Assembly (NCBI GenBank): GCA_934234035.1
Contig: CAKQHH010000001.1
Coordinates: 124,001 to 188,000, forward strand
DNA from: an uncultured Clostridia bacterium
GTDB lineage: Bacteria; Bacillota; Clostridia; Peptostreptococcales; Anaerovoracaceae
Direction: 5' to 3'
Length of the DNA stretch: 64,000 bases
Of the stretch, positions 29,216-38,972 are shown one piece after another. The translations under genes were made by a program, and so were the position numbers. A model generated the notes under the pieces. That model was not told the origin of the DNA and ran no database searches. It saw only the letters and a list, made by a program, of their open reading frames with translations. Within the stretch, counting starts at the first letter, position 1; every line of letters begins with the position of its first letter.

Positions 29216-31639
29216 CTACTCTTCCCGAAGGGCAGCGCCGCACTTCTTCTGCAGAGACTTCATGACTGCCGCCATCTTCTTGTCAATCTGCTTGGAGGTC
29301 ATGGTACTGTCATCGTTTCCAATCCAAACGCGGAATACCAGAGACTTCTTTCCTTCCGGAATCTGCTTTCCGCGGTACTCTTCGATGAATTCGTACTTCT
29401 TCACCATGTGACGAATCGCTTCCGATACATCATGCCACTTTACGGACTCATCTACGAGAATGGACAGATCCTGCTCTACCAGCGGATACTGAGGCAGGTG
29501 ATGGAACTCGTTGGTTCTGGAGTTCAGCGGAATCATCTCGTCGAAGTTCAGCTCGAAGAATGCGACCTGCGTTCTGCTGATTCCGGCCGCGTTCATGGCC
29601 TGAACGGATACCAGACCCAGGGAACCGATGTTCTTGCCCTTGTGGAATACGTTCAGATATACCTTGTCATCTGCCCAGGATGGCTTCTCCTTCTGCTTGA
29701 AGGTGAGATCCTCCATGTGGCAGAAGCGGGACATGGATTCCAGAACCCCCTTTACATCGAAGAAGTCCTTCTTTGCATCTCTGCCCACGATAATTCCGGA
29801 GAGCAGTTTCTTGTGAACCGGCAGGATTTCCTCTTCGCAGGATTCGTGATATTCACCCTTGTGGAATGTCTGTGCCATTTCGAACACTCTGAATTCATCG
29901 TAGTATCTCAGGTTCTTTACCGCCGCTTCCAGCATGCCCGGAATCAGGGACTGACGCAGAATGGCCAGTTCCGGTGCCGGCGGTGTTGCCAGTCGAATGG
30001 CTTCCGAGGTGTCAATCTTTGCCGCCTGAATGTACTTTTCATCAATCCAAGGATAGGTGAAAATCTCGTTGAAACCGCAGCGGAATGCCAGGTACTCACG
30101 GATTCTTCTGTCCAACTGTTCCTTCGGCTGACGAACCGCATGCTCGAAGTTCACCGGCAGAGGCTTCATTTCGAAGTTCTCGTAGCAGTAAACTCTGGCA
30201 ATGTCTCCCAGTACGTCATCTTTGACGCTAACGTCGCCGGTGGAACGATAGGTCGGAACCACACAGTGATAGGTGCCGTCGGTCAGGGTCACATCATAGC
30301 CCAAACGTGTGAGGATGTCCAGAATCTCTTCCGACGGAAGTGCTTTGCCCAGACGTACGTCCAGGAACTCCTGAGTGACGTCAATTTCGTTTCTTGTAGT
30401 CGGTGTCGGATCCACATCGCCGAAGGCAACGATTTTGCTTTCCGGGAAAAACTCACGGAACAGCTTAGCGGCCATTGCGATACCCTGATCCACACGCTGA
30501 GTATCCAGTCCCTTCTCGTAACGGATGGAGGCATCGGTTTTTTCGTCAAAACGCTTTCCGGTCCGGCGAATCGTTCCCGCAGTAAAAGTAGCTACCTCAA
30601 TTACCACGCCGGTTGTTTCCGGCAGAATGGAATCCTTGATGCCGCCGCGAATTCCCGCCAAAGCCATCGGATCGTGCTCATCGCAGATGACCAGGTCTTC
30701 TTCGGTAAGATCCAACAGTGCGTGATCCAGCAGAGTCAGCTTCTCATCCTTCTTCGCATTTCGAACGATAATATGGGAACCGTCTACGTGAGTGCGGTCG
30801 AAACCGTGTGTCGGCTGTCCCACGGACAGCATGATGTAGTTGGTGATATCCACGATTGCATTGATCGGGCGCATGCCGGCATTCAAGAGCGCAGTCTGCA
30901 TCCAGATTGGCGCCGGTTTCTCACATACGTTTTCAATCTCCAAGGCCGCATATCTCGGGCACTTTTCCGGGGATTCCACATCGATGCGGTATTCCGACAG
31001 GTCTTTCGGCAATTCGGCTTCCGGCAACGGCTTCAGCGGGCATTTGTAAATGGCCGCCAGTTCTCTTGCGATGCCGTAATGACCCCACAGGTCCGGACGG
31101 TTGGTAAGGGATTTGTTATCGATATCGAAAACAACGTCGTTCATGCCGATGATTTCAGAAACGTTCTGACCCACTTCGCAATCTACGTCGCTGAGGTCGA
31201 CAATCATGTGCTCATCTTCCAGCGGGAAGTAGGATTCCAGATACACTTCCGTCGCACCGCAAATCATTCCGTAGGACGGCACGCCTCTCAGTTTGGATTC
31301 CTTGATTTTTACCAGAGAATCTTCGCCGTGCCAGAATACTTCCGCACCCGGCTTGGAAACAACCACCATTTCCCCTTCGTACAGGTTGGAACCACCGCAG
31401 ACAATCTGCTTCGGCTCGTCCTCGCCGCATTCCACGATGCATACCCGGAGCTGGTCGGCATTCGGATGTTCTTTTACTTCCAGAATTTTACCCACAACGA
31501 TATCGTGGAACTTCTCGGAAGTGTCAATGACATCCTCTACTTCTACGGTTCTCATGGTTAAGTCGAAAGAAATCTGCTTCGGCGTCAAATCTTCCGGCAA
31601 ATCGACATATTTTTTTACCCAATTTAATGATACTTTCAT
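29216..31639 (-). CDS. pheT: Phenylalanyl-tRNA synthetase beta subunit
   Basis: The 807-residue protein has the full bacterial architecture: tRNA-binding (EMAP-like) domain at residues 40-150, B3/B4 editing domain, B5 domain, class II core-like domain, and the C-terminal ferredoxin-fold anticodon-binding domain (FHHLPQYPLVEQDLSILVDE onwards). It forms an alpha2-beta2 enzyme with PheS and carries editing of mischarged Tyr. It lies 18 bases after pheS. Confidence 0.96.
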   Translation of the reverse strand: MKVSLNWVKKYVDLPEDLTPKQISFDLTMRTVEVEDVIDTSEKFHDIVVGKILEVKEHPNADQLRVCIVECGEDEPKQIVCGGSNLYEGEMVVVSKPGAEVFWHGEDSLVKIKESKLRGVPSYGMICGATEVYLESYFPLEDEHMIVDLSDVDCEVGQNVSEIIGMNDVVFDIDNKSLTNRPDLWGHYGIARELAAIYKCPLKPLPEAELPKDLSEYRIDVESPEKCPRYAALEIENVCEKPAPIWMQTALLNAGMRPINAIVDITNYIMLSVGQPTHGFDRTHVDGSHIIVRNAKKDEKLTLLDHALLDLTEEDLVICDEHDPMALAGIRGGIKDSILPETTGVVIEVATFTAGTIRRTGKRFDEKTDASIRYEKGLDTQRVDQGIAMAAKLFREFFPESKIVAFGDVDPTPTTRNEIDVTQEFLDVRLGKALPSEEILDILTRLGYDVTLTDGTYHCVVPTYRSTGDVSVKDDVLGDIARVYCYENFEMKPLPVNFEHAVRQPKEQLDRRIREYLAFRCGFNEIFTYPWIDEKYIQAAKIDTSEAIRLATPPAPELAILRQSLIPGMLEAAVKNLRYYDEFRVFEMAQTFHKGEYHESCEEEILPVHKKLLSGIIVGRDAKKDFFDVKGVLESMSRFCHMEDLTFKQKEKPSWADDKVYLNVFHKGKNIGSLGLVSVQAMNAAGISRTQVAFFELNFDEMIPLNSRTNEFHHLPQYPLVEQDLSILVDESVKWHDVSEAIRHMVKKYEFIEEYRGKQIPEGKKSLVFRVWIGNDDSTMTSKQIDKKMAAVMKSLQKKCGAALREE

Positions 31640-31657
31640 GCTAATTTCCTCCCTTTA

Positions 31658-32695
31658 CTACTTGAACTGCTCAAAGAATCTGAGATCGGTGCTGTGGAAG
31701 AAACGAACATCATCGATACCATATCTCATCATAACAAAACGGTCCAGTCCGATGTTGGTGTAGAATCCGGTGTATACGTCCGGATCCAGGCCGGCTGCAC
31801 GGACAACGTTCGGGTTGATGACACCGCCCGGAGCCACTTCAATCCAGCCGTTCTGATTGCAGACGCGGCAGCCCTTGCCGTGGCACACCTGGCATTCCAT
31901 GTCAATTTCATATCCCGGTTCGGTAAATGGGAAGAATCCTTCTCTCATACGAACATTCACCTTCCGTCCAAATACCTTCTCCAGCAGAGCCTGAATCATT
32001 ACCTTGCCGGAGGAGAAGGACAGATTCTTGTCCACAATCAGTGCCTCATACTGATAGAACGCTCTCTCGTGACGGGCATCCGTATTCTCGTTACGGTATA
32101 CACGACCCGGATATACGAAACGTGCCGGTGCGCCGTGTTCCCTCAGATAACGAACGGAACCGCCGGTGAGGTGTGGACGGAGGCAAAGTCTCTCCGCCCC
32201 CTGTTTGTCCTCGGTACCCTCAATCCAATAGGTATCCATAGACTGTCTTGCCGGATGGTCCGGTGGGAAATTCAGATTATCAAAGGCGAACAATTCGCTG
32301 CTGATATCATCTTCGCTAAATATTTCAAAGCCCAAGGAGAGAAAGGCATCGTTTAAGTCATACTGCATCTGCGTAATCGGATGGAGTGCACCCTGGCTAA
32401 CAGCGTTTCCAGGTAAAGTCAAATCGATTTCTTCGTCAAGTGCACTCTGGTTCTCAACGATCTCATCTTCTCTTTCTTGAATTTTCTCTGCGAAGTGATT
32501 CTTAATCTCATTCGCTCTCATTCCAACGGTTTTTCTCATTTCCGGTTCCAGAGAGCCCAGGCTCTTCAGTACGGCCGTCAGTTCCCCCTTCTTTCCGGTC
32601 AGTTCCCGGCGAACTTCCTGAAGCTGATCCAGAGTTTCGGTCTCTTTGATCTTCTTCAGACCCAGTTCTTTAATTGATTCTAATCTCTCTAGCAT
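31658..32695 (-). CDS. pheS: Phenylalanyl-tRNA synthetase alpha subunit
   Basis: The 345-residue protein has the N-terminal coiled coil, the GALHPITQ motif, the class II motif 2 segment ARFVYPGRVYRNENTDARHE, and GLDRFVMMRYGIDDVRFFHSTDLRF at the end. A Cys-containing insertion (CQVCHGKGCRVCNQNGWIE) near residue 277 looks like a small zinc-ribbon-like loop, which occurs in many Firmicute PheS proteins. It is first in the pheST operon behind a consensus promoter; no T-box is present in the short leader. Confidence 0.96.
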   Translation of the reverse strand: MLERLESIKELGLKKIKETETLDQLQEVRRELTGKKGELTAVLKSLGSLEPEMRKTVGMRANEIKNHFAEKIQEREDEIVENQSALDEEIDLTLPGNAVSQGALHPITQMQYDLNDAFLSLGFEIFSEDDISSELFAFDNLNFPPDHPARQSMDTYWIEGTEDKQGAERLCLRPHLTGGSVRYLREHGAPARFVYPGRVYRNENTDARHERAFYQYEALIVDKNLSFSSGKVMIQALLEKVFGRKVNVRMREGFFPFTEPGYEIDMECQVCHGKGCRVCNQNGWIEVAPGGVINPNVVRAAGLDPDVYTGFYTNIGLDRFVMMRYGIDDVRFFHSTDLRFFEQFK

Positions 32696-32739
32696 GACTT
32701 AATCCCTCCTTGTAGTCTGCTTAATATAATTACCGTAGT

Positions 32740-32768
32740 ATTTTATCATTAAAAATTGTTCAAATCAA
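32740..32768 (-). promoter_or_regulatory. pheST promoter
   Basis: On the minus strand TTGATT (32763-32768) and TAAAAT (32740-32745) are spaced by 17 bases. GGAGGG precedes the pheS start. Confidence 0.75.
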
Positions 32769-32781
32769 CAATTTATCTCAA

Positions 32782-32816
32782 TAAAAACAGCCGGTGCATG
32801 CCAAAATGCACCGGCC
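32782..32816 (-). terminator. Intrinsic terminator of hppA
   Basis: On the minus strand GCCGGTGCAT pairs perfectly with ATGCACCGGC across a 6-base loop, followed by TGTTTTTATT. Confidence 0.88.
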
Positions 32817-32847
32817 TATATACGTATTACTCAAATAAAAACAATTT

Positions 32848-34866
32848 TTATTTGAACAGGATTCCACCGTACTGTACGAACAGCGGTGCGAATACCAGGG
32901 ATACGATGGTCATCAGCTTGATCAGGATGTTGATGGACGGACCGGAAGTATCCTTGAACGGATCGCCGACCGTATCACCTACGACAGCCGCCTTGTGGCT
33001 CTCGCTTCCCTTTCCGCCGTATACACCGCTCTCGATGTACTTCTTTGCGTTATCCCATGCACCACCGGCATTGGCCATCATGATTGCCAGGAGTACGCCG
33101 GAAGCCAGAGCACCTGCCAGCAGTCCGCCCAGGGATTCGGTTCCCAGAAGCAGTCCGATTGCAACCGGTGCAACGATTGCCAGGATTCCCGGAGCAATCA
33201 TCTCGTGGAGTGCTGCGGAAGTGGAGATATCTACGCAACGCGCATAATTCGGCTTGGAAGTTCCTTCCATGATTCCCTTGTCCTCACGGAACTGTCTTCT
33301 AACTTCTTCGATCATCTGGTTTGCAGCCTTACCAACGGAGCTCATGGTCATTGCAGAGAATGCGAATGGCAGCATTGCACCGATGAACAGACCGACGATT
33401 ACCATCGGATCCAGCAAGCTGATCTGCTGCAGTTTCGCGGTGGTTGCGAAGGAAGCAAACAGTGCCAGTGCGGTGAGCGCAGCGGAACCGATTGCGAATC
33501 CCTTACCGATTGCAGCGGTGGTATTTCCTACGGAATCCAGTGTATCGGTGATATGACGTACATCTTCCGGAAGTTCGGACATCTCAGCGATACCGCCGGC
33601 GTTGTCGGAAACCGGACCGTAAGCATCAACCGCAACGGTCATTCCGGTGGTGGACAGCATACCTACGGCCGCCAGTGCGATACCGTACAGGCCGGCAAAG
33701 TTGTATGCTACGATGATGCCGACAGCAATGAACAGGATCGGCCAAATGGTGGACATCATACCAACGGACAGTCCGGAAATGATGGTGGTAGCAGAACCGG
33801 TCTGAGACTGTTCTGCAATGTTCTTAACGAACTTGTGTGCATCAGAAGTATAAATTTCGGTGAGCTGACCGATGATAATACCAACCAGCAGACCGGCAAT
33901 AATTGCCCATGCATAGTTCAGAGATCCCAGCATGTTCTTGCTGAGGAATACGGAAGCGATAATTACGATAATACCGCTGACATAGGTTCCCATGTTCAGA
34001 GCCTTTGCCGGGTTCACGTTGTCGCCGCCGCGTACTGCCAGGATTCCCAGTACGGATGCAATCAGACCGATTGCGGCAATCAGCATCGGGAACAGCGCAG
34101 CAGTTGTTTCGTTGAAGATGGACATCTCACCGGACTCATTTACGGCAACAGCAGCCAGAGTAACGGCAGAGATGATGGATCCAACATAGGATTCAAACAG
34201 GTCGGAACCCATTCCGGCAACGTCACCTACGTTGTCACCTACGTTGTCGGCAATAACCGCAGGGTTTCTCGGATCGTCTTCCGGGATACCGGCTTCTACC
34301 TTACCAACCAGGTCCGCACCAACGTCTGCAGCTTTGGTATAGATACCACCGCCTACACGGCCGAACAGCGCCATGGAGGAAGCACCCAGTCCGAAACTGG
34401 TTACACACTGCTGGATAGTTGCCATGTCCAGAGCAACGAATACGACACCCAGTCCCAGGAGACCCAGTCCGGATACGCAGAGACCCATTACGGCACCGGA
34501 GCGGAACGCAATCTGAAGCGCACGCGGCATACCGTGAGTCATCGCAGCGTTTGCAGTACGAACATTTCCTTTTGTCGCAACGTTCATACCGAAGAATCCT
34601 GCCAGTACGGACAGCAGCGCACCAACTACGTACAGCACTGCGGATGTCCAGTTAATGCAGAATCCGATAACAACGAAGAGAACCGCAATAACCACAACCA
34701 TGGTCTTGTATTCTCTCTTGAGGAATGCCATTGCACCCTCGTGAATAAATCCGGCTATTTCTTTCATTCTGTCGTTGCCGGCGTCCGCTTTGCTTACCCA
34801 AGATGTCAGGCAAAAAGCAACAAGCAGGCCCACCAAGGCGCAGACAGGAGCAATCCATAAATTCAT
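32848..34866 (-). CDS. hppA: Membrane-bound pyrophosphatase, K+-dependent type
   Basis: The 672-residue protein has about 16 membrane helices and the PPi-binding motifs [20 protein letters not shown] near residue 180, [24 protein letters not shown] near 416, and [15 protein letters not shown] near the C-terminus. It couples hydrolysis of pyrophosphate to H+ or Na+ export. The motif [10 protein letters not shown] has Ala at the position where K+-independent enzymes have Lys, so the enzyme is predicted to need K+; most K+-dependent forms in anaerobes pump Na+. It recovers energy from the pyrophosphate made by the synthetases and kinases. It is monocistronic. Confidence 0.93.
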   Translation of the reverse strand: MNLWIAPVCALVGLLVAFCLTSWVSKADAGNDRMKEIAGFIHEGAMAFLKREYKTMVVVIAVLFVVIGFCINWTSAVLYVVGALLSVLAGFFGMNVATKGNVRTANAAMTHGMPRALQIAFRSGAVMGLCVSGLGLLGLGVVFVALDMATIQQCVTSFGLGASSMALFGRVGGGIYTKAADVGADLVGKVEAGIPEDDPRNPAVIADNVGDNVGDVAGMGSDLFESYVGSIISAVTLAAVAVNESGEMSIFNETTAALFPMLIAAIGLIASVLGILAVRGGDNVNPAKALNMGTYVSGIIVIIASVFLSKNMLGSLNYAWAIIAGLLVGIIIGQLTEIYTSDAHKFVKNIAEQSQTGSATTIISGLSVGMMSTIWPILFIAVGIIVAYNFAGLYGIALAAVGMLSTTGMTVAVDAYGPVSDNAGGIAEMSELPEDVRHITDTLDSVGNTTAAIGKGFAIGSAALTALALFASFATTAKLQQISLLDPMVIVGLFIGAMLPFAFSAMTMSSVGKAANQMIEEVRRQFREDKGIMEGTSKPNYARCVDISTSAALHEMIAPGILAIVAPVAIGLLLGTESLGGLLAGALASGVLLAIMMANAGGAWDNAKKYIESGVYGGKGSESHKAAVVGDTVGDPFKDTSGPSINILIKLMTIVSLVFAPLFVQYGGILFK

Positions 34867-34921
34867 ATAGCCTCAAACCTCCTTAAAAAATAATTTATAG
34901 TAATAATATTTAACAATATTA

Positions 34922-34945
34922 TGAGGCACTTTTAAAAGTGCCTCA
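34922..34945. terminator. Perfect 24-bp palindrome after secG
   Basis: TGAGGCACTTTT and AAAAGTGCCTCA form a perfect 12-bp inverted repeat. The following minus-strand DNA is AT-rich without a solid T-run, so it is a weak terminator of secG or an mRNA 3' stabiliser. Confidence 0.6.
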
Positions 34946-34987
34946 AATATGTCTACCATGTTAAAAAGTGCGAGAAACCGCAGTCAA

Positions 34988-35221
34988 CTAGTTGAACAAT
35001 GTAACAATTGCCAAAGCTGCAACGATATAAACCACTGCCAACACAACGGTAATTCGTGCCAGAATGGAATCATATCCTCTGCTCTTTCTCTTTCCGAACA
35101 GCTGCTCTGCACCGCCTGCAATCGAACCGGACAGACCGGAGCTGTTGCTGGACTGCAGAAGAATTGCAATAATCATCAGCACACTTACAACCAAAAGAAT
35201 CGCCATAAGCACGGTATGCAT
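34988..35221 (-). CDS. secG: Preprotein translocase subunit SecG
   Basis: The 77-residue protein has two membrane helices (VLMAILLVVSVLMIIAILLQ and ARITVVLAVVYIVAALAIVT) separated by the SecG loop SSGLSGSIAGGAEQLFGKRKSRG. SecG assists SecYEG during protein export. ATG 35221 is preceded by GGGGG at 7 bases; an upstream TTG is less likely. The gene stands alone behind a consensus promoter. Confidence 0.93.
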   Translation of the reverse strand: MHTVLMAILLVVSVLMIIAILLQSSNSSGLSGSIAGGAEQLFGKRKSRGYDSILARITVVLAVVYIVAALAIVTLFN

Positions 35222-35269
35222 ATTCAAACCCCCTTCAACACTATGTACTAGCTAAAAAATTACTCATGT

Positions 35270-35298
35270 ATACTAACATTATATTGAACGCTTGTCAA
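35270..35298 (-). promoter_or_regulatory. secG promoter
   Basis: On the minus strand TTGACA (35293-35298) and TAGTAT (35270-35275) are spaced by 17 bases, 49 bases before the start. Confidence 0.8.
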
Positions 35299-35530
35299 CA
35301 ATAAGATTATCCATATGTTGATATTTCAAGGTTTACAGCCACTATTACTTGTTTTTGAAAATAATTCGCACAGCAATATTTGTTTGTAAAAACAAGTAAA
35401 ACGGAAATTTATTGTTATTTTTCAATAATGTTTTTAATTCAGTACAAAGTGGAAAAGCAATTCAAAAGGCGTTCCCGAAGGTTCGCCTTTTGAAGTATCT
35501 TATCTCGTCATTCTAATTGCGGTAAAAGCA
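35299..35530. other. Intergenic spacer between secG and ilvA
   Basis: The 35222-35530 gap holds the secG promoter on the left and the ilvA terminator on the right. The AT-rich middle (35300-35460) shows no gene or recognised element. Confidence 0.6.
35461..35494 (-). terminator. Intrinsic terminator of ilvBNDA
   Basis: TTCAAAAGGCG pairs with CGCCTTTTGAA as an 11-bp stem. On the minus strand the T-rich part is inside the 3' arm and followed by TTGCTTTT. Confidence 0.65.
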
Positions 35531-36745
35531 TTACATCATGATGCCCGTCTCTACCGTTTCATCAAAGCCATGGGCCTTTAATGCGTTAATGATTTTCTGT
35601 TTATGCTCCGTACCGAAGGCCTCGATGGTCACCTTCAGCTCCACCTTGTGGTTTCTGTCCACGCTGACGAACTGATTGTGCTCCAGCTTGACCACGTTGC
35701 CCTGTGCGTCCGCAATGGTCTGCGCTACGCGAACCAGTTCGCCCGGCTTGTCCGGCAGCATAACCGATACGGTAAAAATACGATCTCGCATAATCAGACC
35801 GTTCTGAATGATGTTGGAGATGGTGATGATATCCGTATTTCCGCCGCTCAGAATGGATACCACCTTCTTTTCTTTGAAATCCAGGTGCTTCAGTGCCGCA
35901 ACGGTAAGAAGTCCGGAATTCTCCACGACCATCTTGTGATTTTCCACCATATCCAGGAATGCCACTACCAGTTCATCGTCCTCTACGGTGATTACCCGGT
36001 CCACGTTCTTCTGCAGATACGGGAAAATGCTTTCACCCGGCGTTTTTACCGCCGTGCCGTCCGCAATGGTCTGGATGTGTTCCATGGTGCGAACTTCTCC
36101 GGCCTCCAGAGACCGCTGAAGGGAGTTGGCACCGGCCGGTTCTACGGCAATAATCTGAACATTTGGTTTCAGCAGCTTTGCCAGAGTGGACACGCCGGTA
36201 GCAAGTCCGCCGCCGCCCACCGGAATCAGGATGGCATCCACCAGCGGGAGTTCCTTGATAATTTCCATGGCGATGGTTCCCTGTCCGGTAGCCACGGTAA
36301 AATCATCAAACGGATGGATAAAGGTCATGCCCTCTTCTTCCGCCAGCTTCTTCGCATAGGCAGCCGCTTCATCATATACATTGCCGTACAGAACAACGGT
36401 CGCTCCATAACTTTCGGTGCGGTTAACCTTAATCAGCGGTGTGGTGGTTGGCATAACAATGGTGGCTTTGCATCCAAAGGCTTTTGCCGCATATGCCACA
36501 CCCTGGGCGTGGTTTCCGGCAGATGCCGCTACCAGGCCTCGACTTCTCTCTTCATCGCTTAATGTGCTGATCTTGTAATACGCACCGCGAATCTTATATG
36601 CGCCGGTAAGCTGCATATTTTCCGGCTTCAGATATACCTTGTTGCCGCACATTTCCGAAAAGTAATCGCTGTATACCAGGTTGGTGGGACGAACCACCTT
36701 CTGGATAATTTCCGTTGCTTGTTCAAAATCCTTTAGTTCTAGCAT
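35531..36745 (-). CDS. ilvA: Threonine ammonia-lyase with C-terminal ACT domain
   Basis: The 404-residue protein has the PLP lysine in GAYKIRGAYYK near residue 48, SAGNHAQGVAYAA near 75, and the PLP-phosphate loop VGGGGLATGV near 177. Residues about 327-404 form one ACT domain. It makes 2-oxobutyrate from threonine for isoleucine synthesis. Size and single ACT match the short, often catabolic-type (TdcB-like) or Firmicute biosynthetic enzymes; its place in an ilvBND operon supports a biosynthetic role. Confidence 0.92.
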   Translation of the reverse strand: MLELKDFEQATEIIQKVVRPTNLVYSDYFSEMCGNKVYLKPENMQLTGAYKIRGAYYKISTLSDEERSRGLVAASAGNHAQGVAYAAKAFGCKATIVMPTTTPLIKVNRTESYGATVVLYGNVYDEAAAYAKKLAEEEGMTFIHPFDDFTVATGQGTIAMEIIKELPLVDAILIPVGGGGLATGVSTLAKLLKPNVQIIAVEPAGANSLQRSLEAGEVRTMEHIQTIADGTAVKTPGESIFPYLQKNVDRVITVEDDELVVAFLDMVENHKMVVENSGLLTVAALKHLDFKEKKVVSILSGGNTDIITISNIIQNGLIMRDRIFTVSVMLPDKPGELVRVAQTIADAQGNVVKLEHNQFVSVDRNHKVELKVTIEAFGTEHKQKIINALKAHGFDETVETGIMM

Positions 36746-36754
36746 GCCATCCTC

Positions 36755-38422
36755 CTACAGTTCCATGATTGCGCCCTTCGACGAAGGACCTACCAGTTTC
36801 GCATATCTTGCCAGCCAGCCGCTTGTAACCTTCGGTGCCGGGGCACTCCATGCAGCTCTTCTCACTTCCAATTCCTCATCGCTTAACTGCACGTTAATTC
36901 GATATTCCGGAATATTGATTTCGATGATATCCCCTTCCTGAATCAGACCGATGTTTCCGCCGGCTGCCGCTTCCGGGCACACGTGTCCGATGGAGGCACC
37001 TCTGCTGGCACCGCTGAAACGTCCGTCCGTAATCAGGGCGACGGTTTTGTCCAGCTTCATTCCGGCCAACGCGCTGGTCGGATTCAGCATTTCTCTCATG
37101 CCCGGGCCGCCTTTCGGTCCTTCGTAGCGAATGACCACCACATCCCCGTCGTGAATATCACCGTTGTAAATAGCTTGAATCGCTTCATCTTCGCTGTCGA
37201 ATACGCGAGCCGGACCGGTATGCTTCAGCATCTCCGGTGCGACCGCACTTCTTTTTACTACAGCGCCTTCCGGAGCCACATTTCCAAAGAGGATGGCCAA
37301 TCCGCCGGTTTCGCTGTACGGGTTATCGATGCTTCGAATTGCGTTGTTGTTCAGAATCCGCTTTCCGTCGATATTCTCCGCTACCGTGTGCCCGTTGGCG
37401 CAGATGGCGGTGGTATCGATCAGGTTCTTTTTGTTCAGTTCCGCCAGCACGGCTTGAATGCCGCCGGCATTGTTCAAATCGTGCATATGAGTGCCACCGG
37501 CAGGGGCCAAATGGCAAAGGTTCGGCGTAACGGAGCTGACTTCATTGAACATGTTCAAATCCACCTTTACGCCCGCTTCATTGGCAATCGCCAGAAGGTG
37601 AAGCACCGTATTGGAAGAACATCCCAGCGCCATATCGCAGGTCAATGCATTTCGAACGGATTTTTCGTTGATGATATCTCTCGGGCAGATGTTCTTTTCG
37701 ACCAAATCCATGATAGCCATACCGGCGCGCTTTGCCAGCATCACTCTCTTTCCGGTTACCGCCGGAACGGTTCCGTTGCCCGGGAGTCCGATGCCGATAG
37801 CCTCGCACAGGCAGTTCATGCTGTTGGCGGTGTACATGCCGGAGCAGGAACCGCAGCCCGGACACACGTTTTCCTCGAATTCACAGAGCCCTTGGTCATC
37901 AATCAGACCGGCTTTGCGGGAACCTACCGCCTCGAACATCTTGGAGAGGGAGGTTTCTTCGCCGTTCACCAGGCCGCTCATCATTGGTCCGCCGGAACAA
38001 ACGATGGATGGAATGTTGATGCGGCACGCGCCCATTACCATTCCCGGCACGATTTTGTCGCAGTTCGGAACCAGGACCAGTCCGTCGAACTGATGGGCTT
38101 TGGCCATGGTCTCCACACTGTCCGCAATGAGTTCGCGGCTCGGCAGAGAATATTTCATCCCCTCATGCCCCATGGCGATGCCGTCGCACACGCCGATGGC
38201 CGGAACCATAATCGGGGTTCCTCCCGCCATACGAACACCTGCTTTTACCGCCTCCGTAATCTTATCCAGATGAATATGTCCCGGAACGATTTCACTGTGA
38301 GCGGAAACCACGCCGATCAGCGGGCGCTCCAGTTCTTCCTTGGTATATCCCATCGCATAGAAAAGACTCCGCATCGGGGCCTTCTCCACTCCTTTTGTGA
38401 CGTTATCACTTATTTTCGTCAT
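36755..38422 (-). CDS. ilvD: Dihydroxy-acid dehydratase
   Basis: The 555-residue protein has the iron-sulfur ligands in [10 protein letters not shown] near residue 121 and [19 protein letters not shown] near 192, and [14 protein letters not shown] near 468. It dehydrates dihydroxy-acids in Val, Leu and Ile synthesis and is oxygen-labile. It sits between ilvN2 and ilvA with short spacers. ilvC, needed for the preceding step, is outside the window. Confidence 0.96.
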   Translation of the reverse strand: MTKISDNVTKGVEKAPMRSLFYAMGYTKEELERPLIGVVSAHSEIVPGHIHLDKITEAVKAGVRMAGGTPIMVPAIGVCDGIAMGHEGMKYSLPSRELIADSVETMAKAHQFDGLVLVPNCDKIVPGMVMGACRINIPSIVCSGGPMMSGLVNGEETSLSKMFEAVGSRKAGLIDDQGLCEFEENVCPGCGSCSGMYTANSMNCLCEAIGIGLPGNGTVPAVTGKRVMLAKRAGMAIMDLVEKNICPRDIINEKSVRNALTCDMALGCSSNTVLHLLAIANEAGVKVDLNMFNEVSSVTPNLCHLAPAGGTHMHDLNNAGGIQAVLAELNKKNLIDTTAICANGHTVAENIDGKRILNNNAIRSIDNPYSETGGLAILFGNVAPEGAVVKRSAVAPEMLKHTGPARVFDSEDEAIQAIYNGDIHDGDVVVIRYEGPKGGPGMREMLNPTSALAGMKLDKTVALITDGRFSGASRGASIGHVCPEAAAGGNIGLIQEGDIIEINIPEYRINVQLSDEELEVRRAAWSAPAPKVTSGWLARYAKLVGPSSKGAIMEL

Positions 38423-38444
38423 TCTCCAATACTCCTTTACGTTA

Positions 38445-38963
38445 TTATTTCTGTGCCGAGTCGTCTTCTCCGCGATTCAGACCTTCGATACCGGTAATTC
38501 CGGTACGGCATACGTCAGTGATATTATACTCCTCCATCACTTCCATGAAACCATTAATTTTTGATGGAGTTCCGGTTAATTCAATTACCAGACTGTGCTT
38601 AGAGAGGTCGATAATCTTACCCCTGAAAATATCCACGATTTCCTTTACGGAACTGCGCTGTTCCGGCTCGCACTGAATTCGCATCAATACGAGTTCGCGG
38701 TACAAACTGTTTTCCCGGCTGAGGACAATGACCTCTTCCACCACTTCCAACTTTTCCGTCTGAGTGATAATCTGCTGCATGGACTGCTCCGTCGCACTGA
38801 ACATGATGGTAATCCGAGACAGCTTCGGATTGTTGGTTGGAGATACGGTTAGTGAGTCGATATTGAATCCTCTTCGGCCGAACATGCTGATGACGCGGGT
38901 CAGAACGTTGGCCTGGTTCTGAACGAGGACGCTGACGATTTCTTGTTTCAATGGTTTATACAT
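38445..38963 (-). CDS. Acetolactate synthase regulatory subunit, copy 2, altered valine site
   Basis: The 172-residue protein has the ACT domain ([33 protein letters not shown]) and the C-terminal IlvN domain ([20 protein letters not shown]). At the position of Gly14 (E. coli IlvH numbering), where copy 1 has ENRPGVL, this one has QNQANVL, so the Gly is Asn. Changes of this Gly are known to abolish valine inhibition. This copy probably forms a valine-insensitive enzyme or responds to another effector. It lies 9 bases after ilvB2. Confidence 0.9.
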   Translation of the reverse strand: MYKPLKQEIVSVLVQNQANVLTRVISMFGRRGFNIDSLTVSPTNNPKLSRITIMFSATEQSMQQIITQTEKLEVVEEVIVLSRENSLYRELVLMRIQCEPEQRSSVKEIVDIFRGKIIDLSKHSLVIELTGTPSKINGFMEVMEEYNITDVCRTGITGIEGLNRGEDDSAQK

Positions 38964-38972
38964 GACGCCCTC

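Noticed and set aside
29408..31561. A 717-codon open frame antisense to pheT, and similar long antisense frames at 32995-34860, 36983-38497 and 41495-43855
   Set aside because: They mirror real genes with clear family motifs on the other strand, show no motifs or ribosome sites of their own, and reflect codon bias of the true genes.
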